Below, in pieces: positions 7,549 through 16,780 of a DNA stretch of 64,000 nucleotides. This stretch comes from Bacillus sp. sid0103 (GTDB taxonomy: Bacteria > Bacillota > Bacilli > Bacillales_B > DSM-18226): contig NZ_JAHUWN010000022.1 of the NCBI RefSeq assembly GCF_019219025.1, forward strand, positions 1 to 64,000. The letters run 5' to 3'. Positions within the stretch are counted from its first letter, which is position 1, and each line of letters starts with the position of its first letter. The position numbers were made by a program, and so were the translations under genes. The notes under the pieces are model-generated. The model saw only the letters and a program-made list of their open reading frames with translations, was not told the DNA's origin and did not search any database.

Positions 7549-8600
7549 ATGTCGTACGTCTCGACAATCGGCATTGATTACATAAAAAATCAGTATGTCA
7601 TTTACGTACAGATGGTGGATTTTTCAACTGTGGGTAAAACGGAAGGTGGAAGTAAAGCAACAGATTCCCCCAACATATGGGTGGGTAAAGCAAAAGGCTC
7701 TACATTTGCTTTAGCGTGGAATAATTTGTACAATAGCACGCAGCAAAAGACGCATTTCGGGCAAATATCGGCAGTGGTGTTCTCGCAGAAAGCACTACAA
7801 AAGAATTTAAATCAAATAATGGATACTTTTGAACGTTTTTCTGAAGCTCGGCTTACTCCTTGGATATATACAACAACTGAACCGATGGATTAACTTTTCT
7901 CTATCACGCCGATGTTTCCTATGTCACCCCTTATGACGAAACTGAACTTTCCACAAAGTAATTACAGGCAGCATTCCTTTATCCGTCCGGTGAAGTTGGT
8001 CGAGTTAGCGGCACTATATTCAGAACCGAGTACCACAATTATTCTACCGACGCTTTCAATTGATAAGAACAACTGGAAAAAGACCTGAAGAAAATGCCTG
8101 AGCTGAAGGTTAGCGGAGCGACTTTTTTACATCGGAAGCAACAGTCGCGCAGGATTTCTATGGATGATTTACACAGAATAAGATGGATGGAGGAGCATAC
8201 AGTTCGTACTCCACTGGCTTTGTATGATAACCCCCAAAAAATCACAGCGCTTCTTCCCTATGAGAATCCAAATGTCAAGGTGACACCTGAGTTACGAGAA
8301 AAGGGAGACCCTGTATATAATCTTCACATAAAAGTTCATGCTACTGTGACGCAGTTGAATGTTCAGATGACAACAAAACAACTTAAAGCAGAAGCTACGG
8401 CAAAAATCGAGGATGAGATTCGCTCAACGTTTGCGACAGGGCTGAAAAATAATGTTGACGTGTATCACTTAGAAGAGAAAATGTTTCGTAGTCTCTATGG
8501 TGACTGGAAGCAGTGACACGGAAAAATGCATTTCCACTTACGAACAAGTCTCTTGGAAACATCCAAGTGGAGGTTGAGATTAGAGATTCAGGGAAATAAA
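7549..8600 (+). pseudogene. spore germination protein GerC (Ger(x)C family), broken
   Basis: Three frames in succession match the Ger(x)C lipoprotein of nutrient germinant receptors: first YVSTIGIDYIKNQYVIYVQM to TPWIYTTTEPMD (7549-7893); then EVGRVSGTIFRTEYHNYSTD (7993-8053) and, after a stop, KMPELKVSGATFL through the helical C-terminal domain (8094-8516); and the final strand LGNIQVEVEIRDSGK (8553-8599). The N-terminal lipoprotein signal is missing and there are at least two frame changes. The product would have been a membrane-anchored C subunit. A gerA fragment on the same strand at 10222 is probably from the same lost operon. Confidence 0.82.
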
Positions 8601-8690
8601 AGTTAACTTTATAAAGGAAGTTATTGTCTAACTTAGGTGCCTAGTGTATGGGTAACCAATCACGAAAATATCAATAATTTATAAATGGTG

Positions 8691-9124
8691 TTAAAATCGT
8701 TTTTTCTTCAACGCCTGCCTCTCTAGTTCCTCTAGCTTTTTTAAGAAGTCATTCTCAGCCTCTAAAAATTTGATTCTGGCTTCAGCCTTTTTAAGCTTTT
8801 CTTCTACAGATAATTCCTTTGAGGATGGTGGTCCACTAGCCGCCTTTCCGTATACTTCTTTCCACATCCGTGACAAAATCTGCTCTTGCAGGTGAAACAG
8901 ACTTACACAGGCTCTGGAACACCCTCCGTACATCCCTTGCATTCATATAGTGCATAACCCAGATCCCGGCTTCCGCACTTTATTGCTTTCAGCACTGTTT
9001 CTTCAATGCTCTTCCGAACTGATTCATTTAAGGCTTCGGCATGCATCTCCCAGAAACCGTGAAAGTGATCCTTTAGTATTTGTTTAATTGTCCCTTTCTT
9101 TTTAACCGATTTCTGGCTTCCCAT
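8691..9124 (-). pseudogene. composite transposase remnant: IS91-type zinc ribbon joined to IS3 OrfA tail
   Basis: Residues from 9124 match the N-terminus of IS91/IS801-type transposases: IKQILKDHFHGFWEMHAEAL, then the zinc-binding cysteines CKGC. An in-frame TAA follows, and the same frame goes on with VCFTCKSRFCHGCGKKYTE, the rest of the zinc ribbon. In the other frame, 8691-8850 encodes EEKLKKAEARIKFLEAENDF and a basic tail, typical of the coiled-coil C-terminus of IS3 OrfA. So two unrelated transposase scraps abut near 8850. No intact transposase or terminal repeat remains. Confidence 0.7.
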
Positions 9125-9385
9125 ACCGCTCTCCCTCCATTTTCCATTTTACACCGCTTATCCACAGTTCGTCATCGCGCATAAATTCCTATACAATTAA
9201 AAAATTGCGTGAGTACGCCGACGCCAACAATCGGAAAAATAAATCCAGACAAGAATTTGTGTTTTTCTGTTTTCCAATTTCACATTGAACTTACTAGTTG
9301 ATAAGTTATCAAGCGCCCTTAACCTCTCTACATTTCCCATACTACCATCAGGATTCCCTGACACCCATCGGTGGTTCATTCGAGG

Positions 9386-9820
9386 TCATAGCTGAAGGCT
9401 CGCCACCTCATCCATCATTTGCCGCAAGGAAGCTGCATACTCCGTGCCGAATTGGCGTTCGAATTCAACCTGGGCGCGATCCCATCCCGCTCTTCCCAGC
9501 TCGATACGCTTGAGCCCTTCGTCGGTGATCGACACGATTCTGGCTCGCCGATCGGCTTCACTCACTTGAATCGTGATCAGGCCGTCACGCTCCAGCGGCC
9601 GAAGATTGTGCCCGATTGTGGCACGGTCCATAGTCATAAGTTCGGCGAGCTCCATCATCGTCTTCGGACCCCGGTGGTTGAGATGGCCCAAGATGGAGTA
9701 CTGCGTAACGCGCAACCCCGACTCAGACAAGCAGGCGTCGTAGAAGCGCGTGATATGGCGCGCCGCGCGCCTTAACTTCGTACAGTTACAAAGTCCTGGG
9801 ATATCATCGATTGTGGCCAT
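9386..9820 (-). CDS. MarR-family transcriptional regulator
   Basis: The 144-residue protein has the MarR winged-helix layout: helix 1-2 dimer region, HTH in TMMELAELMTMDRATIGHNL, and the wing with DRRARIVSITDEG. MarR proteins bind short palindromes and are released by phenolic or other small ligands. GGGAGG lies ten bases before the ATG. GC content is clearly higher than in surrounding low-GC genes and similar to the island that starts at 10770, so it was probably acquired with it or from a high-GC donor. It could regulate that island, but no operator was proven. Confidence 0.88.
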   Translation of the reverse strand: MATIDDIPGLCNCTKLRRAARHITRFYDACLSESGLRVTQYSILGHLNHRGPKTMMELAELMTMDRATIGHNLRPLERDGLITIQVSEADRRARIVSITDEGLKRIELGRAGWDRAQVEFERQFGTEYAASLRQMMDEVASLQL

Positions 9821-9882
9821 TACATCTAATCCTCCCTAACGCTGCCAGATGGTTACCGGACACTTATTTTTGCCCGTAAGCT

Positions 9883-10155
9883 TTACGCTGCATCATTTAT
9901 TTTTTCATTACTATTAAACACACTGATCAAATAAAAATAGAGGCCTGTTCCAAAAACGGCTGTGATTATTCCCATGTCAATGAGAGAAGGTCTTCTGCCA
10001 GTTTTCTGGCTGATCATGCCGCCAAGTATACATGTAATGATCAAAATTGAATTAATGATCATTAATACGATTGTAGCTGGTTTCCCCGGAATTTTCAAAT
10101 GGGCTTTAAGGTAACTTTCCAAATAGAACCAGTATGTGCTGCGCAGTGTGTGCAA
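9883..10155 (-). pseudogene. MFS transporter fragment
   Basis: About 90 codons encode two to three hydrophobic helices: KIPGKPATIVLMIINSILII, then GGMISQKTGRRPSL, which is the classic loop between helices in major facilitator proteins (GxxxDRxGRR-like), and a further helix. Full MFS proteins have around 400 residues and 12 helices, so most is lost. A second MFS-like scrap at 16440-16538 could derive from a related gene. Confidence 0.6.
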
Positions 10156-10221
10156 AACGAATACCTTTTACGAAAATTGGTAAAATACATGTAGAGTAAG
10201 TTTTGTCAGGAGGGCCTAACT

Positions 10222-10518
10222 GTGAAATGGTTAAAGAAATGGCTGTTCAAGAAACCGGTAATTCTAGATCCGACACATGAGTTTGATGATAACGGGTACG
10301 GCAACCTATCCTCCGACTTAGAACATAATGAGGCATTATTAAAAAACATATTCCAAAACTGTTCGGATATTGTATACCGTAAAATTGCTCGGGCCGGAAA
10401 CATTCAATGGCTTGTAGTTTACCTGGAAAGCTTAGTTGACGAGAAGCTACTTGATGACCATGTACTTCAACCGCTGATAGCCAAAGGTTCGAAACAAAAT
10501 GTCAATCACGAGAAGTGA
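10222..10518 (+). pseudogene. spore germination protein GerA (Ger(x)A), N-terminal fragment
   Basis: The first 98 codons match the N-terminal soluble domain of GerAA-type germinant receptor subunits: NLSSDLEHNEALLKNIFQNC, SDIVYRKI, then WLVVYLESLVDEKLLDDHVL. The start is GTG with AGGAGG eight bases upstream, so expression signals survive. The protein stops at about 20% of the normal 480-plus residues, before any membrane helix. It cannot form a receptor. Confidence 0.82.
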
Positions 10519-10734
10519 TAGCGGAAGAAGATTGTGGTAAGACCTATCATTGGAAAAACATAAGTAAGCTTATTGAGAAGTTCTGCAGAATTTCGTATAA
10601 CCCCAAGCCGAACCTAGAATACATAAGAGTGTAACCGGTGTAACGACTCCCCGATATTCCCGAATTTCGAAAAGCTGGGGTTTGCCCCCTTAGTCGGCTC
10701 CCCAAAAAGCAACCTGCCTTTATTTGAGGTTATT

Positions 10735-10762
10735 TGGTGGAACCAAGGGGGATCGAACCCTG
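10735..10762 (-). other. tRNA 3'-end fragment (T arm and CCA)
   Basis: The minus strand reads GGGTTCGATCCCCC, then TTGGTTCCACCA: a T-loop, T stem and 3' CCA, as at the end of a tRNA gene. The acceptor 5' half, D arm and anticodon are absent and the outer T stem no longer pairs. Such scraps are typical attachment-site remains left by integrases that recombine in tRNA 3' ends. It abuts the GC-rich island. Confidence 0.5.
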
Positions 10763-10772
10763 AATTTGGAGT

Positions 10773-11492
10773 TCAACTGAACCTGAAGTTGCTGAAATCA
10801 ATCGAGACTAGCAGCAGATCCTTGACTGGCTCGAGATTGGGTCCACGCACATATGCGCGGCGTTTTGTCGGGAAACGAAGCCCTTCGATCTCAACGAAGT
10901 CGTAGACATAGTGAGCCGCTGGAAAGCCACCTGAGACATCGACATGGTAATCGTGCCTGCGCAGCAGCAAGTCATCGCCAAAGTAGAAGTCTTCCTCCTT
11001 GCTATGACTGGCGACGTATTCGGGAAAGCGCACACGCAAACCGAGCCAGAGCTCGTTGCCCTCTTGCCAGGGCGGGATTTCGCTGACCTCGAATCCTGGC
11101 ATGACCATGAAAAAAGGTGTTGTCAGGTACATCCACAATGCGTACCCGTTGAAATATGCTCGATGAAGCGGGTCCCATGGTGTGTTCATCGTGTGGTTAG
11201 CAAACGATGTCCTGGGATCGTCTCGCTCACGTACGGTTTCCCCAGAGAGGGTCTCAATCGCAATACGATCGGGCGTAAAGTCAGTACGCCAATCCGGTTG
11301 ACCATAAGGAGTAACAGAAGCGAATACCGAATGGAGCGCGACTGTCATCTCACGAGGATTGGGATCTTGTACGAGTCCTTTCATTGCCCATAATCCGCCA
11401 CCGGTGACGATCGTGGCAGTCAGTGAACTAAATTTTTTCCAACGGTCAATTCCGCCGTTCGCGTCTATGACTTTTGCTAATAGGTTGTTCAT
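10773..11492 (-). CDS. uncharacterised 239-aa protein (paralogue of 25869-26588)
   Basis: No named family was recognised. The protein is soluble-looking, with no signal peptide. It opens with LLAKVIDANGGIDRWK and holds conserved blocks GGGLWAMKGL, TPDRIAIETLSG, FANHTMNTPWDPLHRAYFNG and LPTKRRAYVRGPN-like FPTKRRAYVRGPN. The opening resembles the start of outer-membrane lipoprotein-sorting or thioredoxin-like folds in which a sample residue is averaged, but this is guesswork. I chose ATG 11492 (AAGGAGG just upstream), which gives exactly the same length as the copy at 25869. Codon use is GC-richer than its paralogue. It is the last gene of the catabolic island. Confidence 0.8.
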   Translation of the reverse strand: MNNLLAKVIDANGGIDRWKKFSSLTATIVTGGGLWAMKGLVQDPNPREMTVALHSVFASVTPYGQPDWRTDFTPDRIAIETLSGETVRERDDPRTSFANHTMNTPWDPLHRAYFNGYALWMYLTTPFFMVMPGFEVSEIPPWQEGNELWLGLRVRFPEYVASHSKEEDFYFGDDLLLRRHDYHVDVSGGFPAAHYVYDFVEIEGLRFPTKRRAYVRGPNLEPVKDLLLVSIDFSNFRFS

Positions 11493-11630
11493 ATGCCCCT
11501 CCTTAAGTGATCGTAATTTATCAACACAGGTAGAAATAAGGTTGTATCGTTCCCTATTATGAGAAGGAGATGCGGGCATATTCATGCCCGCGGGAGCAGC
11601 TTTGTATTGTTTCGATTCAATTAGCTCCTT

Positions 11631-11828
11631 TTAATAATCCGAGTTTGGATAAAAATAGGACGAATCGATCTTGCCTTGAAGCCTTACTTTAAGGAGACTG
11701 GAAAAGTGCAACGCACCTCCCAGCGGCCGTTTATGAATTGTGATTTGAACATTAGCATTGTCTTTATTGCGCGTTAAAATCGTAATCCCCCTAATATCGA
11801 CGCCGGACTCGCATTCTTTATTTTTAAT
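11631..11828 (-). pseudogene. NTF2/SnoaL-like protein, C-terminal fragment
   Basis: About 62 codons read in one frame: GVDIRGITILTRNKDNANVQ, ITIHKRPLGGALHFSSLL, and IDSSYFYPNSDY. They align end to end with the C-terminal half of the intact protein at 15118-15537 (GITVLTRNENQ, HRPLGGALKFS, IDPSYFY). There is a stop and no start upstream, so it is a truncated paralogue. It implies that the island once held two copies. Confidence 0.7.
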
Positions 11829-11931
11829 CTAATGACATGTTCGGTTATCTACTCTAAAAGTGTTAAGACCAACGAGGGACGTCTATTTTATTACAATTAT
11901 TGAGGTTATAGAAGGTATAAGTGTTCTCGGT

Positions 11932-13110
11932 TTATGGCACACGAGCAGCGCCTGTGTTCTGGGCAGCTTCAGCAACTGCCGCCGCCACGCAGGCTGCGAC
12001 CCGCTGGTCGAACGGAACCGGAACCACATAGTTTGCGTTCAATTCAACGGGGTCGACTAATTCAGCAATCACCCTCGCTGCGGCAATCTTCATCGCCTCG
12101 TTGATCTCGGATGCTTTGGCGTCCAATGCACCGCGGAATATGCCGGGGAAAGCAAGCACATTATTAATTTGATTCGGATAATCGGAGCGGCCGGTACCCA
12201 CGACTTTGGCTCCCGCTTCGTACGCCGTCTCCGGTAAAATTTCCGGTTCGGGATTAGCCATGGCAAAAATGATCGGATCCGTTGCCATCGAGCGTATCAT
12301 GTCCGCAGTTAACGCCCCCGCCACCGAAACGCCGATGAACACGTCCGCACCTACTATAACTTGCTCCAGTGGGCCTCTCATCAATTCCCGGTTCGTCATG
12401 CAGGCGATCTCGCTTTTGATGGCGTTCATGCCTTCCGTCCGCCCCTCGTAGATGGTTCCTTTCGTATCGCAAACAATCAGTTGATCCACACCTACATGAA
12501 GAAGAAGCTTGGCAATGGCTATTCCAGCAGCACCGGAGCCGTTTATCACTATCCGCAGCCCCTCCAGTTTCTTATTTACGACTTTGGCTGCATTGATCAA
12601 GCCGGCTAGTGTGACGATTGCAGTACCATGCTGGTCGTCGTGAAAAACAGGGATATTCAGTTCCTTTTTAAGCCGTTCTTCAATTAAAAAGCAGGAGGGT
12701 GCCGCAATATCCTCGAGGTTGATGCCGCCGAAGGACGGCTCTAGCAACTTGACCGTTTCCACAATCTTGTCGACATCCGAAGTATTTAAGCATATGGGAA
12801 ATGCGTCGATCCCGGCAAACTGCTTGAACAAAACCGCTTTTCCTTCCATAACCGGCAGTGAAGCGTGCGGACCGATGGCTCCGAGTCCCAGGACTGCCGT
12901 ACCGTCGGTAACAACCGCCACCGTATTACCTTTATTGGTATATTCGTATACCTTATCTTCCATTTTATAAATCTCTCTGCACGGCTCGGCTACGCCGGGG
13001 GAATAAGCGAGGCTTAAATCCTTGGCGTTTAAAACCGGGACTTTGGAGACAACACCAAGCTTGCCCTTGAAGTGGCGATGCAGCTCCAACGCTTCCTCTC
13101 GTAAAGACAT
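11932..13110 (-). CDS. NAD(P)-dependent malic enzyme (malate dehydrogenase, oxaloacetate-decarboxylating)
   Basis: The 392-residue enzyme converts malate to pyruvate and CO2. Visible parts are the N-terminal malic domain (LAYSPGVAEPC, TDGTAVLGLGAIGP, the metal-binding PVFHDDQHGTA) and a C-terminal Rossmann domain (VINGSGAAGIAIAKLL). The size is that of small bacterial YtsJ-type enzymes without a phosphotransacetylase domain. GGGAGG precedes the ATG. It sits in a minus-strand run with acyl-CoA and hydrolase genes, where it could feed pyruvate and reducing power. Base composition is GC-rich for this genome. Confidence 0.93.
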   Translation of the reverse strand: MSLREEALELHRHFKGKLGVVSKVPVLNAKDLSLAYSPGVAEPCREIYKMEDKVYEYTNKGNTVAVVTDGTAVLGLGAIGPHASLPVMEGKAVLFKQFAGIDAFPICLNTSDVDKIVETVKLLEPSFGGINLEDIAAPSCFLIEERLKKELNIPVFHDDQHGTAIVTLAGLINAAKVVNKKLEGLRIVINGSGAAGIAIAKLLLHVGVDQLIVCDTKGTIYEGRTEGMNAIKSEIACMTNRELMRGPLEQVIVGADVFIGVSVAGALTADMIRSMATDPIIFAMANPEPEILPETAYEAGAKVVGTGRSDYPNQINNVLAFPGIFRGALDAKASEINEAMKIAAARVIAELVDPVELNANYVVPVPFDQRVAACVAAAVAEAAQNTGAARVP

Positions 13111-13196
13111 ACTGTCCTCCCACCCTCATCCAAATATGTTTATCTTGTCAATTTACCCTTGAGCTTCCTTACGTCAAAGGCGAGGAATCGGCAGCC

Positions 13197-14111
13197 TTAC
13201 TGCCGATTGAGCAAATGCGTCTGGAACCATTCCAGGGCTGCGCTGCTTGATAGATCGAAATATTGCGTGTACGGGTCAAAATGTCCTCCCGGTATCAGCA
13301 CCAGTTTTTTAGGCTCCAGTGCTTGTTCATATGCAGCAAGCGACAAATCGGTAGGCGTAATAAAATCGTTTTTTGCAACCAACATTAACAGCGGCGTAGG
13401 ACTAATATTGGCAATAAAAGCTCCTGGCTCATAACCTCTTGATAATTCAATTGAACGCAACGTAACTTTGTTAATGAATTTCTCTGAGCCTTTCGTATAG
13501 AATTCAACCGCATCCTTCGATTTATAGACGCTATTTTCAAATTCTCCGCCCGTAACGACCGAATAATAAACGGGACTTTCGCCGCGTTGCCTGTTTAGTC
13601 TATCTTCGGCAAACGAGGACAACAACTCTGTGAGCGCCTCTCCGTTCACTCTTCTTAGAGCAATTTTCGAGCCGCTGATTGTCGGCACTTGAGATACGAC
13701 GCATTTTACTCGTTTATCGGTCGCACCTACTACTAGAACATGCCCCCCACTGTAGCTCGTACCCCAAATTCCGATGGAATCTCTATCGATTTCCGGACGC
13801 GAGCTGGCGTATGTTATGACATGCCGGTAGTCCTCGGTTTGCTGCCACGGATCGATTTCGTGCCTTGGAGTGCCTTCGCTGTCTCCAAAATTCCGATGAT
13901 CGAACAGCACGACTGCAAATCCGTTCGCGGCAAATTTCTCAGCGTACGGCTCCAAATACATCTCCTTCAGTCCCGCATATCCATGCGCCATCACAATGGC
14001 CGGTTTTTGCTTATTCTCGCCGGCTTGCGGCAAATACAGCCAACCTCTAAGGACGGTTCCTTCCGCATTAATTTCCACATCTTCTCTTGTAAAAGCCGAT
14101 TGTTTATTCAT
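13197..14111 (-). CDS. alpha/beta hydrolase (YcjY/dienelactone-hydrolase-like)
   Basis: The 304-residue protein has the fold's oxyanion motif VMAHGYAGLKE, the nucleophile elbow GTSYSGGH, the acid in VAKNDFITPTD and the catalytic histidine in PGGHFDPY. The layout resembles YcjY-type and S15-like hydrolases, which accept ester or amide substrates; the real substrate is not predictable. AAAGGAG lies upstream of the ATG. It follows an enoyl-CoA hydratase gene on the same strand, with a 213-base gap. Confidence 0.85.
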   Translation of the reverse strand: MNKQSAFTREDVEINAEGTVLRGWLYLPQAGENKQKPAIVMAHGYAGLKEMYLEPYAEKFAANGFAVVLFDHRNFGDSEGTPRHEIDPWQQTEDYRHVITYASSRPEIDRDSIGIWGTSYSGGHVLVVGATDKRVKCVVSQVPTISGSKIALRRVNGEALTELLSSFAEDRLNRQRGESPVYYSVVTGGEFENSVYKSKDAVEFYTKGSEKFINKVTLRSIELSRGYEPGAFIANISPTPLLMLVAKNDFITPTDLSLAAYEQALEPKKLVLIPGGHFDPYTQYFDLSSSAALEWFQTHLLNRQ

Positions 14112-14324
14112 AGCACTTCCGCTCCTTTTTACGTTTGATTCGGAGGCGCGGGCAAATAGGAAACTTGCTGCATCGCATTTTTTGCTTTCGCAAGTCCCCT
14201 GGATATTGCCCGCAGCAATCTCTTATAAAAACAGATAAAAAAATTGAATTTGGTTAAAAATAAGACGAAGCGATTTTTGCTCTAGTGGGATTGGTTGATC
14301 GAGAAATTGGCACTTCGTTCCTTC

Positions 14325-15113
14325 TTACTTGCCTTTAAACGGAAATGCAGGTCGCGGTTTGCCTGCTTTAAACGCTTCGACCGAGACTGATAAAGCAAGT
14401 TTTACATCCTCACTTTCAAACAATGGGAGCCCTAATTCCAGCACTGCCTGATCCGCGGCGGAAAGGCCGCCTTTCGCCCAGATTCGCAATAAGGCTTTGT
14501 GTACCCCGTGGGCGCGTGTCGGGCCTTTGGCCAATTTCTCGACAAAGTTCATCGCCTCATCGAACAATTTGTCGTCCGTCACAACCCGGTTTATCACGCC
14601 GTGATTCTCCATAACCTTCGCAGGAACCTGCTCGGAAGTAAACGCCCATTCGATAGCCTTCTGTCTCCCCGCGCGTTCCGCGACACGGTAAACACCTCCA
14701 AGTACCGTAATAATACCAAGAGTTTGCTCGGGGTGGCCGAAGCGTGCGGTTTCTCCCGCAAAGATGACATCCGCCCGAACGGCGAGCTCGAGTCCGCCGC
14801 CGAAACATAGCCCTTGTACCGCAGCGACAGTCGGGATCGACAGCGACTCAAACCGGTTGAAGGTCACCAAATACCGCTCCAGCAAGGTGCGCAGCTCGTG
14901 CGCCGTCATGTCCGGCCAAGGTACAATGTCTCCTCCGAAGCTGAAATCCGGACCTTCCGCACGTATAAGCAAGGCGCGCGCATCGCTGTTTCCTATGGTA
15001 TCGAGAGCTTCGTCGAATTCCTCTATCATTCGAGGTGAAAGACGGTTCTGCGGTGGATTGTTCAGCGTAATGACAGCGATCTGATTCTCTATCTTATAAG
15101 TTAGGTGTGCCAT
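14325..15113 (-). CDS. enoyl-CoA hydratase/isomerase family protein
   Basis: A crotonase-fold protein of 262 residues. The CoA-binding and oxyanion parts are visible: LLIRAEGPDFSFGGDI and VQGLCFGGGLELAVRADV, followed by GHPEQTLGIITVLGG where hydratases carry a catalytic glutamate. It hydrates or isomerises an acyl-CoA; exact substrate unknown. The ATG at 15113, after GAAAGGAG, is better supported than an upstream ATG that would overlap the neighbouring gene. Only four bases separate it from the NTF2-like gene, so the two are co-transcribed. Confidence 0.9.
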   Translation of the reverse strand: MAHLTYKIENQIAVITLNNPPQNRLSPRMIEEFDEALDTIGNSDARALLIRAEGPDFSFGGDIVPWPDMTAHELRTLLERYLVTFNRFESLSIPTVAAVQGLCFGGGLELAVRADVIFAGETARFGHPEQTLGIITVLGGVYRVAERAGRQKAIEWAFTSEQVPAKVMENHGVINRVVTDDKLFDEAMNFVEKLAKGPTRAHGVHKALLRIWAKGGLSAADQAVLELGLPLFESEDVKLALSVSVEAFKAGKPRPAFPFKGK

Positions 15114-15117
15114 CCCG

Positions 15118-15537
15118 TTATTCTCCTTTCTCGGAATAAAAGTACGACGGATCGATCTCACCGTGAAGGCTATCTCTTAGCACGGCAGAAAACTTCAATG
15201 CGCCTCCCAGTGGGCGATGATGAATCGCGATATGAGCGATAGCTTGATTTTCGTTGCGGGTAAGCACGGTGATGCCCTTGAGCAGAACGCCGCCAAATGC
15301 TTGCGCTTCCCATTCTTTATACTCCTGCAGACCTGAAGTCGCGCTCCTCGTAAACGTCAAGCTTTCGTAAATTTTGCTGGCTGCTCCCAAGACCTTCCCA
15401 ACGTTTTCCCGACCGGTGATCGAGGCGTTCAAGACTGCGGCCTCGAACACAACATCTTCTGCGAAGGCTTCGCCGAATGCGGCTTCAGACTTTTGGGCAA
15501 ATGCGTTTTCCCAGTCATTCTTAATCGATTTGTTCAT
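15118..15537 (-). CDS. nuclear transport factor 2 / SnoaL-like protein
   Basis: A 139-residue one-domain protein. It starts with a helix (NDWENAFAQKSEAAFGEAFA), then FEAAVLNASITGRENVGKVL, which is typical of the NTF2-like cone fold, and ends with the strand HRPLGGALKFS. Such proteins act as small isomerases, dehydratases or ligand-binding partners. It is packed between an alpha/beta hydrolase (5-base gap) and an enoyl-CoA hydratase (4-base gap), so a role in the same pathway is likely. A truncated copy lies at 11631. Confidence 0.8.
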   Translation of the reverse strand: MNKSIKNDWENAFAQKSEAAFGEAFAEDVVFEAAVLNASITGRENVGKVLGAASKIYESLTFTRSATSGLQEYKEWEAQAFGGVLLKGITVLTRNENQAIAHIAIHHRPLGGALKFSAVLRDSLHGEIDPSYFYSEKGE

Positions 15538-15542
15538 AGCGA

Positions 15543-16325
15543 TCACTCCCAATCAAGTTTTTGAAGATATTGGTTTAAATGTTGCGCAACGGCTTCCGCA
15601 TGTTCCACATGAGACCAGTGGCCACCACCGGCGATATCTTTCTCGGTAACGCGGCTAAACCGCGACACGATGCCTGCAACCATCTCTTGGGTGACGAACG
15701 GGTCATCCATCCCCCGCATAATCAGAGCCGGACGCGTAAATTGACTTGGTGAATGGCCGTCGGGATGACCTTCGTTCCACGCATCGACGAGAGCGGCGAC
15801 AACGTCCGGTCTAACATGTACGCTTAACCCGCAAAGCAGGTCCAATTTGTCGTCCGTAAGCCCGGGAGAAAATTGCCTGCGCACCGCCATCTCGATCTCG
15901 GGGTGCTCGCCGAGCTGCTTTAAAGGAGCCACCACTTCAGCCGGAGCCTTGACCCCTCCGAGCGGGACAGGCGTAAGCAGCGCCAATCCTCGAGCAAGTT
16001 CCGGATGCAATCGAGTGACGAGCTCTGCGATTTGCGCTCCCATGCTTTGCCCCACAATGACAAAGGGTTTGCCAATCTCTTCGATGACGGAAGCAACATC
16101 TGCGGCATAGCGATCAAGAGATATTTCTCCTTCTACAGCCGTTAGCGCCCCCATCCCAGGTAAATCAAGGTAGACTTTTTGCAAATCTTTTTCCGCAATT
16201 AAGGCGACGACATCGTTCCAAACCGCGCTGGCGTCCATAAAGCCATGCACAAAAATAATGGCGCGAGAACCGTTGCCGGACGTCGTAAAAGGAATGGTTG
16301 CTTTCTGATAATTCAATCGGTTCAT
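15543..16325 (-). CDS. alpha/beta hydrolase
   Basis: A 260-residue single-domain hydrolase: oxyanion motif IIFVHGFMDASAVW, nucleophile in VIVGQSMGAQIAE, acid in RGMDDPFVT and histidine in GGGHWSHVEHAE. It resembles C-C bond or ester hydrolases (MhpC and haloperoxidase-like groups), but similarity alone does not fix the reaction. I chose the ATG at 16325 because AGGAGG lies nine bases upstream; the longer frame to 16430 lacks a ribosome site. It is the first gene of a tight three-gene run down to 14325. Confidence 0.88.
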   Translation of the reverse strand: MNRLNYQKATIPFTTSGNGSRAIIFVHGFMDASAVWNDVVALIAEKDLQKVYLDLPGMGALTAVEGEISLDRYAADVASVIEEIGKPFVIVGQSMGAQIAELVTRLHPELARGLALLTPVPLGGVKAPAEVVAPLKQLGEHPEIEMAVRRQFSPGLTDDKLDLLCGLSVHVRPDVVAALVDAWNEGHPDGHSPSQFTRPALIMRGMDDPFVTQEMVAGIVSRFSRVTEKDIAGGGHWSHVEHAEAVAQHLNQYLQKLDWE

Positions 16326-16430
16326 GTCTTCTTTCCTCCTGTGTGAGCATAATAATCGCAAAACGGGAGCATGTCCGTCACGTGACTCATGTTCATAGCC
16401 ATCTGACTGCGTAGGAATAAACATAGTCAT

Positions 16431-16459
16431 CTTATAGTCTTATATGCCCATATTCGCGG
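16431..16459 (-). promoter_or_regulatory. decayed third copy of the GGCATATAAGAC promoter element
   Basis: The minus strand reads GGGCATATAAGAC followed by TATAAG, matching the elements at 17760 and 19131. The -35 TTGAAA of those copies is replaced here by CCGCGA. It lies about 105 bases upstream of the hydrolase at 16325 and also forms the tail of an MFS scrap. Confidence 0.45.
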
Positions 16460-16538
16460 TCCAGATTCCCGTCATCAGCACGAAAACCTGCAGGAAATTC
16501 CGGCCGCTTTCGCCTTTTAACAGTTCTTGAATCGGAAC
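16440..16538 (-). pseudogene. MFS transporter N-terminal scrap
   Basis: The frame reads PIQELLKGESGRNFLQVF, then VLMTGIWTANMGI and a stop. It resembles the first helix of major facilitator proteins with its short N-terminal lead. It ends where the repeated promoter element begins, which suggests a recombination joint. Between 16540 and 16780 I see no further gene. Confidence 0.4.
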
Positions 16539-16780
16539 GCTGCGTTTCTTTGTTTTGTGCCCCTTTTGTCCTTCAAACCTTGCTTTTCATTCGTTCGGCT
16601 CTTTGGTGCACGGATGTTCCCGAATGAGAGGCTCGTCATGAGTGCAATCAGTTGTGTACGCCGATTTTCGGGCTTAAAGCTATCCAGGCAGACGGAACAA
16701 ACAAGAAGCTTCTACTGCTTATCGACAAGGTTTATCGCCGGGCAATTTGGAGCATATACAGGTTATGCAGAACGCTGGAA

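Noticed and set aside
8602..8690. Possible CRISPR or tandem array in the scrap zone
   Set aside because: No direct repeats of constant length and spacing were seen here or anywhere in the window.
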